64,000 nucleotides of DNA. It comes from Burkholderiaceae bacterium. GTDB taxonomy: Bacteria; Pseudomonadota; Gammaproteobacteria; Burkholderiales; Burkholderiaceae_C. Positions 17,982-29,339 of this stretch are shown piece by piece. Position 1 is the stretch's first letter, and every line of letters begins with the position of its first letter. The notes under the pieces were generated by a model. That model was not told the DNA's origin and searched no databases. It saw only the letters and a program-made list of their open reading frames with translations. The stretch covers positions 101,166 through 165,165 of the forward strand of contig JAEUOY010000064.1 of NCBI GenBank assembly GCA_016790515.1, read 5' to 3'. The position numbers and the translations under genes are program-made.

Positions 17982-19091
17982 ATGAGCGCCATTCCCCGCG
18001 CCTGGCACGCCCCCGCCGAGGCGATCCTGCTGCCCACCGGCGCGCTGGCCGCCGCGCTGGCGGTGTTCGGCCTGTTCGTCTGGTTCGGCGGCGGCAGCCC
18101 GGCCGAAGCCTGGGCGCTGCTGTTCCGCGGCGCCTTCGGCGATGCCTTCTCGTGGCAGAACACGCTGCAGCGCGCCGCGCCGCTGATGCTGACGGCGCTG
18201 GCGGTGGCGCTGCCGGCGCGTGCCGGGCTCACCGTGATCGGCGGCGAGGGCGCGCTGGTGCTCGGCGCGCTGGGCTGCGCCGGGCTGCCCTACCTGGTGC
18301 CCGGGCTGGCGGGCGGCGCCGGCACGCTCGCGGTGCTGGCCGTCGGCGCGCTGCTCGGGGCCGTCTGGGTGGCGGCGGCCGGCGCGCTGCGGCAGTGGCG
18401 CGGCGTCAACGAGACGATCTCCAGCCTGCTGCTGGGCTACATCGCGATCGCGCTGTTCAAGCATGTCGTCGAGGGACCGATGCGCGACCCGGCGAGCCTG
18501 AACAAGCCCAGCACCCGGCCGCTGGCCGAGAGCCTGCGCATCGGGGCGATCGCCCCCGACAGCCTGCTCGGCGACGTCCACTGGGGGCTGGTGTTCGGCG
18601 TGCTGCTGTGCGTGGTCGCCGGGCTGTGGCTGAGCTTCACCGCCTCGGGCTTCGCGCTGCGGGTGGTCGGCGGCAATGCACGCTCGGCCCGGCTGGTCGG
18701 CCTGCCGACCGACAAGCTGATCGTCGGCGCCTGTGCGCTGGGCGGCGCCTGCGCCGGGCTGGCCGGCGCGGTCGAGGTCGCGGCAGTGCACACCGCGGCC
18801 AACGCCTCGGTGATCGCCGGGCTGGGCTACACCGGCATCCTGGTGTCCTTCGTCGCGCGCCACAACCCCTGGGCGATCCCGCCGGTGGCGCTGCTGTTCG
18901 GCGGCTTCGCCGCGGCCGGCAGCCTGCTGCAGCGGCGCATGGGGCTGCCCGATGCGTCGGTGCTGGTGCTGCAGGGCTTCGCCTTCGTCTTCATCCTGGC
19001 GGCGGAAGCGCTGCGCGGCCGGCTGTTCCAGCTGCCGCTGCCGGGCTTCACCAAGCTGCGCCTGGTGGCGGTGCAGGGAAGGGCGGTGTGA
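17982..19091 (+). CDS. ABC transporter permease, BMP-associated (YufP-like)
   Basis: This 369-residue membrane protein has about nine hydrophobic helices and the family signature near residues 140-160 (GVNETISSLLLGYIAIALFKH), typical of BPD_transp_2 permeases that partner BMP binding proteins. A second conserved stretch (FALRVVGGNARSARLVG) lies near residue 225. It forms half of the inner-membrane channel. It starts 25 bases after the binding protein and overlaps the next permease by one base (TGATG), so the two are translationally coupled. Confidence 0.9.
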   Translation: MSAIPRAWHAPAEAILLPTGALAAALAVFGLFVWFGGGSPAEAWALLFRGAFGDAFSWQNTLQRAAPLMLTALAVALPARAGLTVIGGEGALVLGALGCAGLPYLVPGLAGGAGTLAVLAVGALLGAVWVAAAGALRQWRGVNETISSLLLGYIAIALFKHVVEGPMRDPASLNKPSTRPLAESLRIGAIAPDSLLGDVHWGLVFGVLLCVVAGLWLSFTASGFALRVVGGNARSARLVGLPTDKLIVGACALGGACAGLAGAVEVAAVHTAANASVIAGLGYTGILVSFVARHNPWAIPPVALLFGGFAAAGSLLQRRMGLPDASVLVLQGFAFVFILAAEALRGRLFQLPLPGFTKLRLVAVQGRAV

Positions 19092-20011
19092 TGACCTTCG
19101 ACATGTGGATGGATTTGCTGTTGGCGATCATCGGCGGCGCGGTGCGCGTCGGCACGCCGTTCCTGTTCGTCAGCCTGGGCGAATGCCTGACCGAGAAGTC
19201 CGGCCGCATCAATCTGGGCCTGGAAGGCGTGCTGGTGTTCAGCGCGATGGCCGGCTTCGGCGGCGCCTACCTGAGCGGCTCTCCGTGGTTGGGCGTGCTG
19301 CTGGCCGGCATCAGCGGTGCCGGGCTGGCCCTGCTGCACGGCCTGCTGTGCTCGCTGAACCGGGTCTCCGACATCGCCACCGGCATCGCGCTGATGCTGC
19401 TGGGCGCCGGCCTCGCGTTCTACTTCGGCAAGGGGCTGATCCAGCCGCAGGCGCCGCAGATTCCGTCGATCGGCCTCGGCGGGTGGAGCGACTCGCCCGG
19501 CGTGCAGAGTGCCCTGGCGATCAACGCGCTGTTCCCGATCGGGCTGGCGCTGGCCGCGCTGCTGGCCTGGGGCCTGGCCAACACGCGCTGGGGGCTGGTG
19601 GTGCGCATGGCCGGCGATTCCAGCGATGCCGCCAAGGCGCTGGGCTACTCGGTCAACGGCGTGCGCATCGCGGCGACCACCGCCGGCGGCTTCATCGCCG
19701 GGCTGGGCGGGGCGTCCTTGAGCCTGTACTACCCCGGCAGCTGGAACGAGGGCCTGTCCAGCGGCCAGGGCCTGATCGCGGTGGCGCTGGTGATCTTCGC
19801 GCGCTGGAGCCCCTGGCGCTGCCTGGGCGCGGCGCTGCTGTTCGGCGGTGCCGGCGCGATCGGCCCGGCGCTGCAGAGCGTGGGGGTCAGCGGCGGCTAC
19901 TACCTGTTCAACGCCGTGCCCTACGTGCTGACGCTGGCGATCCTGGTCGCCACCTGCTCGCCGAAGCGGGCCATCAAGGGCGCGCCGATGGAGCTCGGCG
20001 TCTCGCGCTGA
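19091..20011 (+). CDS. ABC transporter permease, BMP-associated (YufQ-like)
   Basis: This is the second permease, 306 residues, starting at the ATG of the TGATG overlap with the previous gene. It shows about eight membrane helices and the family motifs GRINLGLEGVLVFSAM near the N-terminus and WGLVVRMAGDSSDAAKALGYSVNGVR in the middle, as in the shorter partner of nucleoside-type importers. It forms the other half of the channel with the preceding permease. The cysteine hydrolase gene begins 15 bases after its stop. Confidence 0.9.
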   Translation: MTFDMWMDLLLAIIGGAVRVGTPFLFVSLGECLTEKSGRINLGLEGVLVFSAMAGFGGAYLSGSPWLGVLLAGISGAGLALLHGLLCSLNRVSDIATGIALMLLGAGLAFYFGKGLIQPQAPQIPSIGLGGWSDSPGVQSALAINALFPIGLALAALLAWGLANTRWGLVVRMAGDSSDAAKALGYSVNGVRIAATTAGGFIAGLGGASLSLYYPGSWNEGLSSGQGLIAVALVIFARWSPWRCLGAALLFGGAGAIGPALQSVGVSGGYYLFNAVPYVLTLAILVATCSPKRAIKGAPMELGVSR

Positions 20012-20026
20012 CCGACCTGGACCGAC

Positions 20027-20728
20027 ATGCCCACGATCATCTCCGCGCCCTACGCCTGGCCGTTCGACGGCGACCTCAGGCCGCAGAACACCGCCTTGGT
20101 GATCATCGACATGCAGACCGACTTCTGCGGCGTCGGCGGCTATGTCGACAAGATGGGCTACGACCTGTCGCTGACCCGCGCGCCGATCGAGCCGCTGAGG
20201 CGCCTGCTCGCCGAGGCGCGCCGCGCCGGCCTGCACGTGATCCACACCCGCGAGGGCCACCGCCCCGACCTGAGCGACCTGCCGGCCAACAAGCGCTGGC
20301 GCTCGCAGCAGATCGGCGCGGGCATCGGCGATGCCGGCCCTTGCGGCCGCATCCTGGTGCGTGGCGAACCGGGCTGGGACATCATCCCCGAGCTCTATCC
20401 GATCGCCGGCGAGCCGGTCATCGACAAGCCCGGCAAGGGCCGCTTCTGCGCCACCGACCTCGAGCTGATCCTGCACACCCGCGGCATCCGCAACCTGATC
20501 CTCACCGGCATCACCACCGACGTCTGCGTGCACACGACGATGCGCGAGGCCAACGACCGCGGCTTCGAGTGCGTGCTGCTCAGCGACTGCACCGGTGCCA
20601 CCGATGCCGGCAACCATGCCGCGGCGCTGAAGATGATCCAGATGCAGGGCGGCGTGTTCGGCGCGGTGTCCGATTCGGGCGCGCTGATCGCGCTGCTGGC
20701 CGGCCTGCCGACGGCTGCCCCGGCGTGA
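20027..20728 (+). CDS. biuH: Biuret hydrolase-like cysteine hydrolase (isochorismatase family)
   Basis: This 233-residue enzyme has the isochorismatase-like fold with a Cys-Asp-Lys triad: Asp28 (IIDMQTDF), Lys134 (DKPGKGRF) and Cys167 ([15 protein letters not shown]). The spacings Asp-Lys 106 and Asp-Cys 139 equal those of the characterised biuret hydrolase triad (Asp36, Lys142, Cys175). Long stretches such as [18 protein letters not shown] and [13 protein letters not shown] also match that enzyme as I remember it. It would split biuret to allophanate and ammonia in the cytoplasm. Triuret hydrolase is a close relative and cannot be excluded. Allophanate hydrolase two genes downstream completes the route. 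Confidence is high for family and moderate for substrate. Confidence 0.85.
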   Translation: MPTIISAPYAWPFDGDLRPQNTALVIIDMQTDFCGVGGYVDKMGYDLSLTRAPIEPLRRLLAEARRAGLHVIHTREGHRPDLSDLPANKRWRSQQIGAGIGDAGPCGRILVRGEPGWDIIPELYPIAGEPVIDKPGKGRFCATDLELILHTRGIRNLILTGITTDVCVHTTMREANDRGFECVLLSDCTGATDAGNHAAALKMIQMQGGVFGAVSDSGALIALLAGLPTAAPA

Positions 20729-20742
20729 GTCCTGGAGCCCCC

Positions 20743-22304
<1,562 letters not shown>

Positions 22305-22305
<1 letters not shown>

Positions 22306-24113
22306 TGGACGGCATCGACGTGCCTGCGCTGACCCTGGCCGACTGGCGTGCGGCCTATGCCGATGGCGCGGCGCCGGCCGAGCTGCTGGCGCCGCTGCTG
22401 GCGCGGCGCAGCGCCGACGACCCGGCCTGGATCCACCGCTGCGACGACGGCTTCATCGCCGCCCAGCTCGACCGCCTGGCCACCCCCGAGGCGAGGCGGC
22501 TGCCGCTGTACGGCGTGCCTTTCGCGGTCAAGGACAACATCGACGTCGCCGGGCTGCCGACCACCGCGGCCTGCCCGGCCTTCGCCTTCACGCCCGGGCG
22601 CAGCGCCACCGTGGTGCAGCGGCTGATGGACAGCGGCGCGGTGCTGGTCGGCAAGACCAACCTCGACCAGTTCGCCACCGGGCTGGTCGGCACCCGCTCG
22701 CCCTACGGCGAGGTGCCCAACAGCTTCGACGGGACTTATGTCAGCGGCGGCAGCAGCTCGGGCTCGGCCTCGGTCGTCGCGCGCGGCCTGGCGGCCTTTG
22801 CGCTGGGCACCGACACCGCCGGATCGGGCCGGGTGCCGGCCGGCTTCAACAACCTGGTCGGCCTGAAGCCGACGCCCGGCCGGGTGCCGATGGCCGGCGT
22901 GCTGCCGGCCTGCCGCACGCTGGACGTGGTGTCGGTGTTCGCGCTGACGGTGGCCGATGCCGCCCAGGTGATGGCGCTGATCGAAGGCGCAGACGGTGCG
23001 GTGGACGAACCGGCGTTCCAGTCCCATGCCCTGCAGCCGCCCTGGCTGGGAAGCGCCGGCGCGCCGCTGCGCGTCGGCGTGCCGGACTCACCCGGCTGCG
23101 ACCCCGCGCTGGGCTACGACCAGGCTTTCGACGACGCCGTGGCCCAGCTGCGCGCCTGGGGCCTGGCGCCGGTGCCGGTGGACATGGCACCGCTGTACGC
23201 GGTGGCCCGCCTGCTGTACGAAGGCCCCTGGGTGGCCGAGCGCTACACCGTGGTGCAGGCGCTGCTCGAATCCAAGCCCGAGGCGCTGGAGCCGACGGTG
23301 CGGCGCATCATCGAGGGCGCCCGCCGGCACGACGCGGCGGCGGCGTTCCGCGCCCGCTATGCGCTGGAGGAGCTGCGCCGGCAGGTCGCTGCGCTGTGGC
23401 AGGCGGTCGACGTGCTGATGGTGCCGACCGCGCCGACCTGCCCGACCCGCGCCGCGGTGGCCGCCGAGCCGCTGCTGCGCAATGCCGAGCTGGGCCGCTT
23501 CACGAACTTCGTCAACCTGCTGGGCCAAGCGGCGCTGGCGCTGCCCAGCGGCTTCGGTGCCGGCGGCCTGCCGTTCGGCGTGACCTTCATCGCCCCGGGC
23601 GGCAGCGACGCCGCGCTCGCAGCGCTGGGCGCGCGCTGGCAGGCCGCGCGCGCGCTGCCGCTGGGCTGCCGGCTGCGCGCGCCGCGGCCGGCCGATCACG
23701 CGCTGGCCAGCCTGCCGGCGGCCGCGCCGACGCTGGCGATCGCGGTGGTCGGCGCCCACCTGGCCGGCATGCCGCTGCACGGCCAGCTCGTCGAGCGCCG
23801 TTGCCGGCTGGTCGAGCGCACGACCACCGCGCCGGCCTACCGGCTGCATGCGCTGCCCGACACGGTGCCGCCGAAGCCGGGGCTGGCGCGGGTCGCCGAG
23901 GGCGGCCGGGCCATCGAGGTCGAGGTCTACGAGATGCCCGCCGCGGCGGTCGGCTCGTTCCTTGCGCTGATCGCGCCGCCGCTCGGGCTGGGTTCGGTGC
24001 AGCTGGCCGACGGCCGCTGGGTCAAGGGCTTCATCTGCGAGGGCGCGGCGCTGGCCGGTGCCGCCGACATCAGCGAATGGGGCGGCTGGCGCGCCTGGCT
24101 GGCGGCGAGGTGA
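22305..24113 (+). CDS. atzF: Allophanate hydrolase (AtzF type)
   Basis: This 602-residue amidase-signature enzyme is close to the ~605 residues of AtzF. The catalytic Ser-cisSer-Lys triad is Lys76 (FAVKDNIDVAG), Ser150 (VSGGSSSGSA) and Ser174 (GTDTAGSGRVPAG); the spacings of 74 and 24 agree with AtzF. A C-terminal domain of about 140 residues after residue 460 fits the second AtzF domain that finishes the reaction. It converts allophanate to CO2 and ammonia. Its start overlaps the ATPase stop (TGATG). No biotin carboxylase half is fused, so this is the cyanuric acid/biuret-type enzyme rather than urea amidolyase. Confidence 0.92.
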
Positions 24114-24141
24114 GGGCGCTGCTGCGTATCATCGTCCCGAC

Positions 24142-24861
24142 ATGTGCAGCCATCGCGCCCGCCCCGCCGAGGTCACGCCACTTTCGCCGGCGGCCACCGC
24201 GCCGGCCACGCTGGCCGACCAGGCCTACCGCCGCCTCAAGCAGCTGATCTTCGAGTTCGCGCTGATGCCGGGAGACCGCTGCAGCGAGAGCGAGCTGGCG
24301 CAGCGCCTGTCGGTCAGCCGCACGCCGCTGCGCCAGGCGCTGCAGCGGCTCGCCCTCGACGGCTTCCTGCAGGTCGAGGCCAAGGTGGGCTGGCGGGTGG
24401 CACCGCTCGATTTCGACACCTTCGACGAGCTGTACGACCTGCGCATCCTGATCGAGGGCCATGCCGCGGCGCACCTGGCCGAACTGGAAGACCGGCCGGC
24501 GCTGGCCGCGCTGGCCGACATCTGGCTGGTGCCCGAGGCCGACCGGCTGGCCGACGGCGTGCGGGTCGGCCAGCTCGACGAGCAGTTCCACGGCCAGCTG
24601 GTGCAGGCCAGCGGCAACCGCGAGATGGCGCGGGTGCACCGCGAGATCACCGAACGCATCCGCATCATCCGCCGGCTCGATTTCACCAAGCCGGCGCGGG
24701 TGCAGGCGACCTACGACGAGCACGCGGGCATTCTTCGGGCGATCACCCGGCGCCGCACCGACGAGGCCCGGCGCCTGCTGCGAGCGCACATCGAGCAGAG
24801 CAAGCTCGAGGTGCGGCACATCACGCTGGACATGCTGTACCGCGCGCGGCGCCAGGCCTGA
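24142..24861 (+). CDS. GntR-family (FCD) transcriptional regulator
   Basis: The ATG at 24142 gives 239 residues. Residues 25-90 are a GntR winged helix-turn-helix (LIFEFALMPGDRCSESELAQRLSVSRTPLRQAL in pieces). Residues 100-230 form an all-helical FCD ligand domain with Asp/His candidates for metal binding (DLRILIEGHAAAHL, DEQFHGQLV, DEHAGILRAI). It follows atzF by 28 bases in the same direction and probably controls the ureide operon, responding to a pathway metabolite. Upstream in-frame codons overlap atzF and look like shadow, so the internal ATG is preferred. Confidence 0.88.
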   Translation: MCSHRARPAEVTPLSPAATAPATLADQAYRRLKQLIFEFALMPGDRCSESELAQRLSVSRTPLRQALQRLALDGFLQVEAKVGWRVAPLDFDTFDELYDLRILIEGHAAAHLAELEDRPALAALADIWLVPEADRLADGVRVGQLDEQFHGQLVQASGNREMARVHREITERIRIIRRLDFTKPARVQATYDEHAGILRAITRRRTDEARRLLRAHIEQSKLEVRHITLDMLYRARRQA

Positions 24862-24889
24862 AGCCCCCGCGCGCCGCGCGCCAGGACGC

Positions 24890-25456
24890 TCAGTTGAGGT
24901 CCTTGTCCTTCCAGAACTTCGAGCCGCCGACGGCCAGGCCGGCTTCCAGCCCGTTCTTGGTCAGCGTGTAGGTCTCGGCGTCCTGCATCGCGGTCTCGCC
25001 CTTGCCGCTGCCGGCCATCGCGCCGCTGGCGCCGGCCGAGGCAGTGGCGCTGTTGGTGACTTCCCAACCGCTGTCGACGAACTTGGTCATCGCCGCGGCG
25101 GTCTTGAAGACGATCAGCATCTCGGTCTGCGACGCGCCGAGCTGCAGGCCCGCGCTGGCCCCGCCGACGTTCATGTAGGTGACCTTCTTGGACTTGTTGT
25201 CGTGCACCAGGCCCGTGCCGCCCGAGCCGCCGATCAGGAAGCTGACGCCGTAGGTGGTGAACACGCCATAGCCGGGCGCCTTGGCCACCGCCGCCTTCAG
25301 CTCGGGCTTGGCCTTGTAGAACCGCTCCATCGCCGCCTGCGTCGACTTCTGCACCTCGGCCTGCTTCTCGGCCTTGCTCTTCTCGGCGGCGAACGCGCCG
25401 CCGGCCATCAGCGACATCGACAGCAGGCCCAGCGCCAGGATTCTCGGGAACTTCAT
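24890..25456 (-). CDS. SYLF (YSC84-like) domain secreted protein
   Basis: The ATG at 25456 has a GAGGAG ribosome site about 8 bases upstream and begins a 188-residue protein with a clear signal peptide (residues 1-23, ending AFA). The mature part carries the SYLF/YSC84 fold: a Lys/Glu-rich helix, then GYGVFTTYGVSFLIGGSGG, ASAGLQLGASQTEMLIVF and GLEAGLAVGG. Eukaryotic SYLF domains bind phosphoinositides; bacterial members are periplasmic or outer-membrane associated with unclear roles. The gene converges on the GntR regulator and has its own promoter region facing the crotonase gene. Confidence 0.87.
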   Translation of the reverse strand: MKFPRILALGLLSMSLMAGGAFAAEKSKAEKQAEVQKSTQAAMERFYKAKPELKAAVAKAPGYGVFTTYGVSFLIGGSGGTGLVHDNKSKKVTYMNVGGASAGLQLGASQTEMLIVFKTAAAMTKFVDSGWEVTNSATASAGASGAMAGSGKGETAMQDAETYTLTKNGLEAGLAVGGSKFWKDKDLN

Positions 25457-25664
25457 GGATTCACTCCTCGAAAGTCGAGCTTCGTCTCGAAGCCCGCCCC
25501 GACTGTAACTTGCCGCCGGCGCGGACACCCCGGACGCAGGCCTTCCGCCTTGCCGCAAGTCAAGCGTCGCGGTCGGCCGGCGCCTTCGTCCGATCCGACG
25601 ATGGGCGCCACGGGACGCGCTGACTACGATGGGGCCCCTTGCCCCATTCCTGCGGAGCCCCACC

Positions 25665-26453
25665 ATGTCCGAACCCTCCGATGCCGCGGTCCTGATCGAG
25701 CGTGCCGCCGACCATGTCGCGCTGGTCACGATCAACCGGCCGGCGGCGCGCAATGCCGTCAACGGCGCGGTTGCCAGCGGCCTCGAGGCGGCGATCGACC
25801 GGACCGAGGCCGACCCGGACATCTGGGCGGTGATCCTCACCGGCGCCGGCAACCAGGCCTTCTGCGCCGGCGCCGACCTGAAGGAGATCTCGGCCGGCCG
25901 CGGCGCCGGGCTGCGCACCGAGCGCGGCGGCTTTGCCGGCTTCGTGCACGCGCCGCGCACCAAGCCCTGGATCGCCGCGGTCAACGGCCCGGCGCTGGCC
26001 GGCGGCTGCGAGATCGTGCTGACCTGCGAGCTGGTCGTCGCCGCCGAGGGCGCGGTGTTCGGCCTGCCCGAGGTCAAGCGCGGGCTGATGGCGATCGCCG
26101 GCGGCCTGTACCGCCTGCCGCGCGTGCTGCCGCGGCCGCTGGCGCTGGAAGCGATCCTGACCGGCGAGCCGATCAGCGCCGAGCACGCCCACCAGTTCGG
26201 CATGGTCAACCGCCTGGTGCCGGCATCGCAGGTGGTGCACGAGGCGCGTTCGCTGGCTGCACGCATCACCGCGAACGCGCCGCTGGCGGTGCGCGGCAGC
26301 CTGTCGGTGGCCAAGCAGGCGCTGGACCTGAGCGATGCCGAACTGAAGGAACTGTCGCTGCAGGCGATGGTGCCGGTGGCCGCCAGCGAGGACTACAAGG
26401 AAGGCCCGCGCGCCTTCATCGAGAAGCGCGCGCCGCGCTGGACCGGTCGATGA
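25665..26453 (+). CDS. Enoyl-CoA hydratase/isomerase family protein (crotonase)
   Basis: This 262-residue crotonase starts at the ATG at 25665. The CoA/oxyanion loop is FCAGADLKEIS and the second oxyanion Gly lies in LAGGCEIVL. Two acidic residues are kept, Glu116 and Glu136, 20 apart as in rat enoyl-CoA hydratase (144 and 164), so hydration of enoyl-CoA is plausible. The stop is followed 19 bases later by a thiolase-like gene, so the two form a small lipid or CoA-thioester operon. The specific acyl substrate cannot be told. Confidence 0.88.
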   Translation: MSEPSDAAVLIERAADHVALVTINRPAARNAVNGAVASGLEAAIDRTEADPDIWAVILTGAGNQAFCAGADLKEISAGRGAGLRTERGGFAGFVHAPRTKPWIAAVNGPALAGGCEIVLTCELVVAAEGAVFGLPEVKRGLMAIAGGLYRLPRVLPRPLALEAILTGEPISAEHAHQFGMVNRLVPASQVVHEARSLAARITANAPLAVRGSLSVAKQALDLSDAELKELSLQAMVPVAASEDYKEGPRAFIEKRAPRWTGR

Positions 26454-26472
26454 GCCGCTGCCGCCCGCGGTG

Positions 26473-28008
26473 ATGGACGAGACCCGCATCCCCGTCCTGG
26501 TCGGCTGCGGCCAGGTCAGCCAGCGCGAAGCCGACCCGCGTGCCGCGCTGCAGCCGCTGGACCTGATGGCGCAGGCCGCGCGGCAGGCCGCCGACGACAG
26601 CGGTGCCGGCCCGGCGCTGCTGCGCGCGCTCGACAACGTCACGGTGATCCGGCTGTTCGCCGACACCAGCCCGCGCTTCGCCTGCCCGTTCGGCGGCAGC
26701 AGCAACCCGCCGGCCTCGGTGGCCGCGCGCATCGGCGCCGCGCAGGCGCGCCAGCTCGCCTACACCCATCCCGGCGGCAACATGCCGCAGTGGTGCCTGA
26801 ACCGGCTCGGCGAGGCGATCGCCCGCGGCGAGCTGCAATCGGCGCTGGTCGTCGGCGCCGAGGCGCTGGCGACGCAGAAGGCGGCGCAGCGCGCGAAGAT
26901 CGCGCTCGACTGGCGCGAAGTGCCCGGCGGCACGCACGAGACCTGGGGCGTGGCCCGGCGCGGCTGGTCCGACCTGGAAGAGCGCCACGGCGCCCGCGCC
27001 GCGATCACGATGTACCCGATGTTCGAGAACGCGATCCGCGGCCGGCTCGGCCGCGGCATCGCCGAGCACCAGGCGGCGATGGGCACGCTGCTGGCGCGCT
27101 TTGCCGCAGTCGCCGCCGCCAACCCGCTGGCCGACCGGCGCGCCGGCTACAGCGCCGAGCAGATCGCCACCCCCGGCTCCGGCAACCCGACGATCGCCTT
27201 CCCCTACACCCGGCTGATGAGCGCCAATGCCTACATCGACCAGGGCGCGGCGCTGATCGTCACCAGCCTGGCGCAGGCCCGGGCGCTGGGCATCCCGGCC
27301 GAGCGCCGGGTCTTCCTGCACGGCTGCGCCGACGCGCATGACCACTGGCACGTCACCGAGCGGCGCGATTTCCATTCGTCGGCGGCGATGCCCGAGGTCT
27401 TCGCCCAGGCGCTGGAGATGGCCGGCGTGACGCTGGCCGACCTCGACGTCTTCGACATCTACAGCTGCTTCGCCTCGGCGGTCGAGGTGGCCTGCAGCGC
27501 GCTCGGTCTGGCCGAGGACGACCCGCGCGGCCTGACGGTGACCGGCGGCCTGCCGTACTTCGGCGGGCCGGGCAACAACTACGTGACGCACTCGATCGCC
27601 GAGATGATGCAGCGCCTGCGCGCCGCACCCGGCCGCAAGGGCCTGGTCACCGCCAACGGCAACTACCTGACCAAGCACTCGGCCGGCGTCTACAGCACCG
27701 AGCCGCCGGCCCGGCCCTTCGCCCCGCAGGACCCGGCCATCCTGCAGGCGAAGCTCGACGCGGTGCCGCATCCGCCGCTGGTCGAGCTGGCCGACGGCGA
27801 GGCCAGCATCGAGACCTACACCGTGGTGCACGACGCCCGGGGCCCGACCGGCGCGGTGGTGATCGGCCGGCTGGCCGGCGGCGAACGCTTCATCGCCAAC
27901 ACCCCGGCCGACGCCGCGCTGCTGGCCGAGATGCAGCAGCAGGACTTCCTCGGCCGTGCCGGCCGGGTGCGCAACGACGGCGAGCGCAACAGCTTCGTGC
28001 CGGGCTGA
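26473..28008 (+). CDS. Thiolase-like protein (annotated acetyl-CoA acetyltransferase type)
   Basis: This 511-residue protein belongs to the large thiolase-like group with an extra C-terminal domain of about 100 residues. The segment AIARGELQSALVVGAEAL and the later DVFDIYSCFASAVEV and GGLPYFGGPGNNYVTHSI follow the thiolase fold. At the position where thiolases place the nucleophilic Cys, the sequence reads HPGGNMPQW, with no Cys. A GTG one codon upstream is possible, but the ATG is preferred. Co-transcription with the crotonase suggests acyl-CoA metabolism. Without the usual Cys, classic thiolysis is doubtful; acyl transfer, binding or another reaction is possible. Confidence 0.78.
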   Translation: MDETRIPVLVGCGQVSQREADPRAALQPLDLMAQAARQAADDSGAGPALLRALDNVTVIRLFADTSPRFACPFGGSSNPPASVAARIGAAQARQLAYTHPGGNMPQWCLNRLGEAIARGELQSALVVGAEALATQKAAQRAKIALDWREVPGGTHETWGVARRGWSDLEERHGARAAITMYPMFENAIRGRLGRGIAEHQAAMGTLLARFAAVAAANPLADRRAGYSAEQIATPGSGNPTIAFPYTRLMSANAYIDQGAALIVTSLAQARALGIPAERRVFLHGCADAHDHWHVTERRDFHSSAAMPEVFAQALEMAGVTLADLDVFDIYSCFASAVEVACSALGLAEDDPRGLTVTGGLPYFGGPGNNYVTHSIAEMMQRLRAAPGRKGLVTANGNYLTKHSAGVYSTEPPARPFAPQDPAILQAKLDAVPHPPLVELADGEASIETYTVVHDARGPTGAVVIGRLAGGERFIANTPADAALLAEMQQQDFLGRAGRVRNDGERNSFVPG

Positions 28009-28076
28009 GCGCTGCTCGCCTTCGCCCACCGGTTCCTGCACCGCGGTGCCGAACAACCCGCGGCCCTGCGACCCGT

Positions 28077-28097
28077 GCGGCGGGACATTGCCGCCGC
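28077..28097. terminator. Hairpin between converging genes
   Basis: A 7-bp GC stem (28077-28083 with 28091-28097) lies between the thiolase-like gene and the convergent GFA gene, where a two-way terminator is expected. No T-run follows on the plus strand. Confidence 0.35.
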
Positions 28098-28107
28098 GGG
28101 GTGTCGA

Positions 28108-28554
28108 TCAACCGGGTTGACGGGGCAGGCTGTCCGCCAGCGTGACCCAGTCGACCTGGGTGTCGGCGAAGGCGTGCACTTGCGGCGCCCGGTCGAGCGG
28201 GTCGGCGAACAGGGCCCGGGCCAGATGCAGTTCGCCCGGCCAGCGTTCGGACCTGAAGAACATCGGGCTGCCGCAGCGGCTGCAGAAGCCGCGCGCCCCG
28301 CCTTCGGGCGCGACGAACCAGCGCAGCAGCGCGGCGGCGTCGTCGATCTCGACCGCCGCCGCCTCGAACCCGGCCCAGGTGACGAAGGCCGCGCCATGCG
28401 CGCGCTGGCAGCGCGTGCAGTGGCAGTGGGCGACCCACTTCGACGGCAGCCTGGCAGCGAAGCGCACGCTGCCGCACAGGCAGCTTCCGGCGGCCGTCCC
28501 GGGCGTATCGGGCGCTTCGGGCGCTTCGGGCATTTCGGGCGTGAGGGTCGTCAT
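28108..28554 (-). CDS. GFA-family zinc-binding protein
   Basis: The 148-residue protein has the Cys pattern of the GFA (glutathione-dependent formaldehyde-activating enzyme-like) family: CLCGSVRF near residue 23, CHCTRCQ near residue 41 and CSRCGSP near residue 89, which together bind two structural zincs. The first ~20 residues are a Pro/Glu/Ala-rich repeat and are probably unstructured. The ATG at 28554 is the only start that precedes the first Cys motif without a long non-coding-looking extension. The function of most family members is unproven. It sits upstream of, and divergent from, the secretion cluster with no evident link. Confidence 0.83.
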   Translation of the reverse strand: MTTLTPEMPEAPEAPDTPGTAAGSCLCGSVRFAARLPSKWVAHCHCTRCQRAHGAAFVTWAGFEAAAVEIDDAAALLRWFVAPEGGARGFCSRCGSPMFFRSERWPGELHLARALFADPLDRAPQVHAFADTQVDWVTLADSLPRQPG

Positions 28555-28831
28555 GGGGCACCCGCCGCCGCCCCCTTCAGGGGCAGCGGCGCGGCGGGGG
28601 GTGCCCGCCAGTTTGCCTGAAGGCGCCGATCGGGTTGAGCCGGTGCGCGACGCTCGGTGGCGTTTCACTCGGCGGTGCGCTGTCACGCGGTCGCGCTCGC
28701 CGCCACCCCTGACTGACCGATGGCGATATTGCATTTCTTGCGATACATTCATCTCGGAGGGGTGCAGAGCGAGCAAATCCTCGGCTGCGCCGGTTGACAC
28801 CGATCCGCCACTCTCGACGAGGTCATGACCC

Positions 28832-29335
28832 ATGAACAGCGTTCACCAGAAGCTGGCCCGAGTCCGCAAGCCGCGCGTTCATATCACCTACGACGTCGAG
28901 ACCGAAGGCGCCGCCATCGTGCGTGAGCTGCCCTTCGTCGTCGGTGTCATGGGCGACTATGCCGGCGACCCGACCGAGCCTGTCAAGCCGCTGGCCGAGC
29001 GCAAGTTTATCCAGATCGACCGCGACAACTTCAACGACGTCATGGCCCGCATCGCGCCGGGGCTCAAGATCAAGGTCGACAACACGCTGGCCGGCGACGG
29101 CAGCCAGATGGCCGTCGACCTGAAGTTCAAGTCGATGGACGACTTCGATCCGGCCAAGGTGGCCGCGCAGGTGCCGGCGCTGAAGGCGCTGCTCGAGACC
29201 CGCAGCCGCCTGCGCGACCTGATGAGCAAGGCCGACCTCTCCGAGGAGCTGGAGGGCCTGCTCGAGGAGGTGCTGCAGGACAAGGCCAAGCTCGACGCGC
29301 TGTCCGACCAGCTCGGCATCAAGAAGGAAGGCTGA
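28832..29335 (+). CDS. tssB: T6SS sheath small subunit TssB (VipA/ImpB)
   Basis: This 167-residue protein starts [23 protein letters not shown], the strongly conserved TssB opening, and continues with [14 protein letters not shown] and [12 protein letters not shown]. It pairs with TssC to form the contractile sheath around the Hcp tube in the cytoplasm. A GAGG site lies about 10 bases upstream. It is the first gene of the secretion cluster, 4 bases before tssC. The 277 bases upstream hold no promoter I can defend, although one must be there. Confidence 0.96.
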   Translation: MNSVHQKLARVRKPRVHITYDVETEGAAIVRELPFVVGVMGDYAGDPTEPVKPLAERKFIQIDRDNFNDVMARIAPGLKIKVDNTLAGDGSQMAVDLKFKSMDDFDPAKVAAQVPALKALLETRSRLRDLMSKADLSEELEGLLEEVLQDKAKLDALSDQLGIKKEG

Positions 29336-29339
29336 GGCC

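Noticed and set aside
28720-28760. Possible sigma-54 promoter upstream of tssB (TGGCGAT...TTGC)
   Set aside because: The required GG-N10-GC spacing is not met; the GC pairs fall 7 or more than 10 bases away.
28794-28799. TTGACA box just before tssB as a -35 element
   Set aside because: No -10 box follows at 16-18 bases and it would place transcription start at or inside the tssB start codon.
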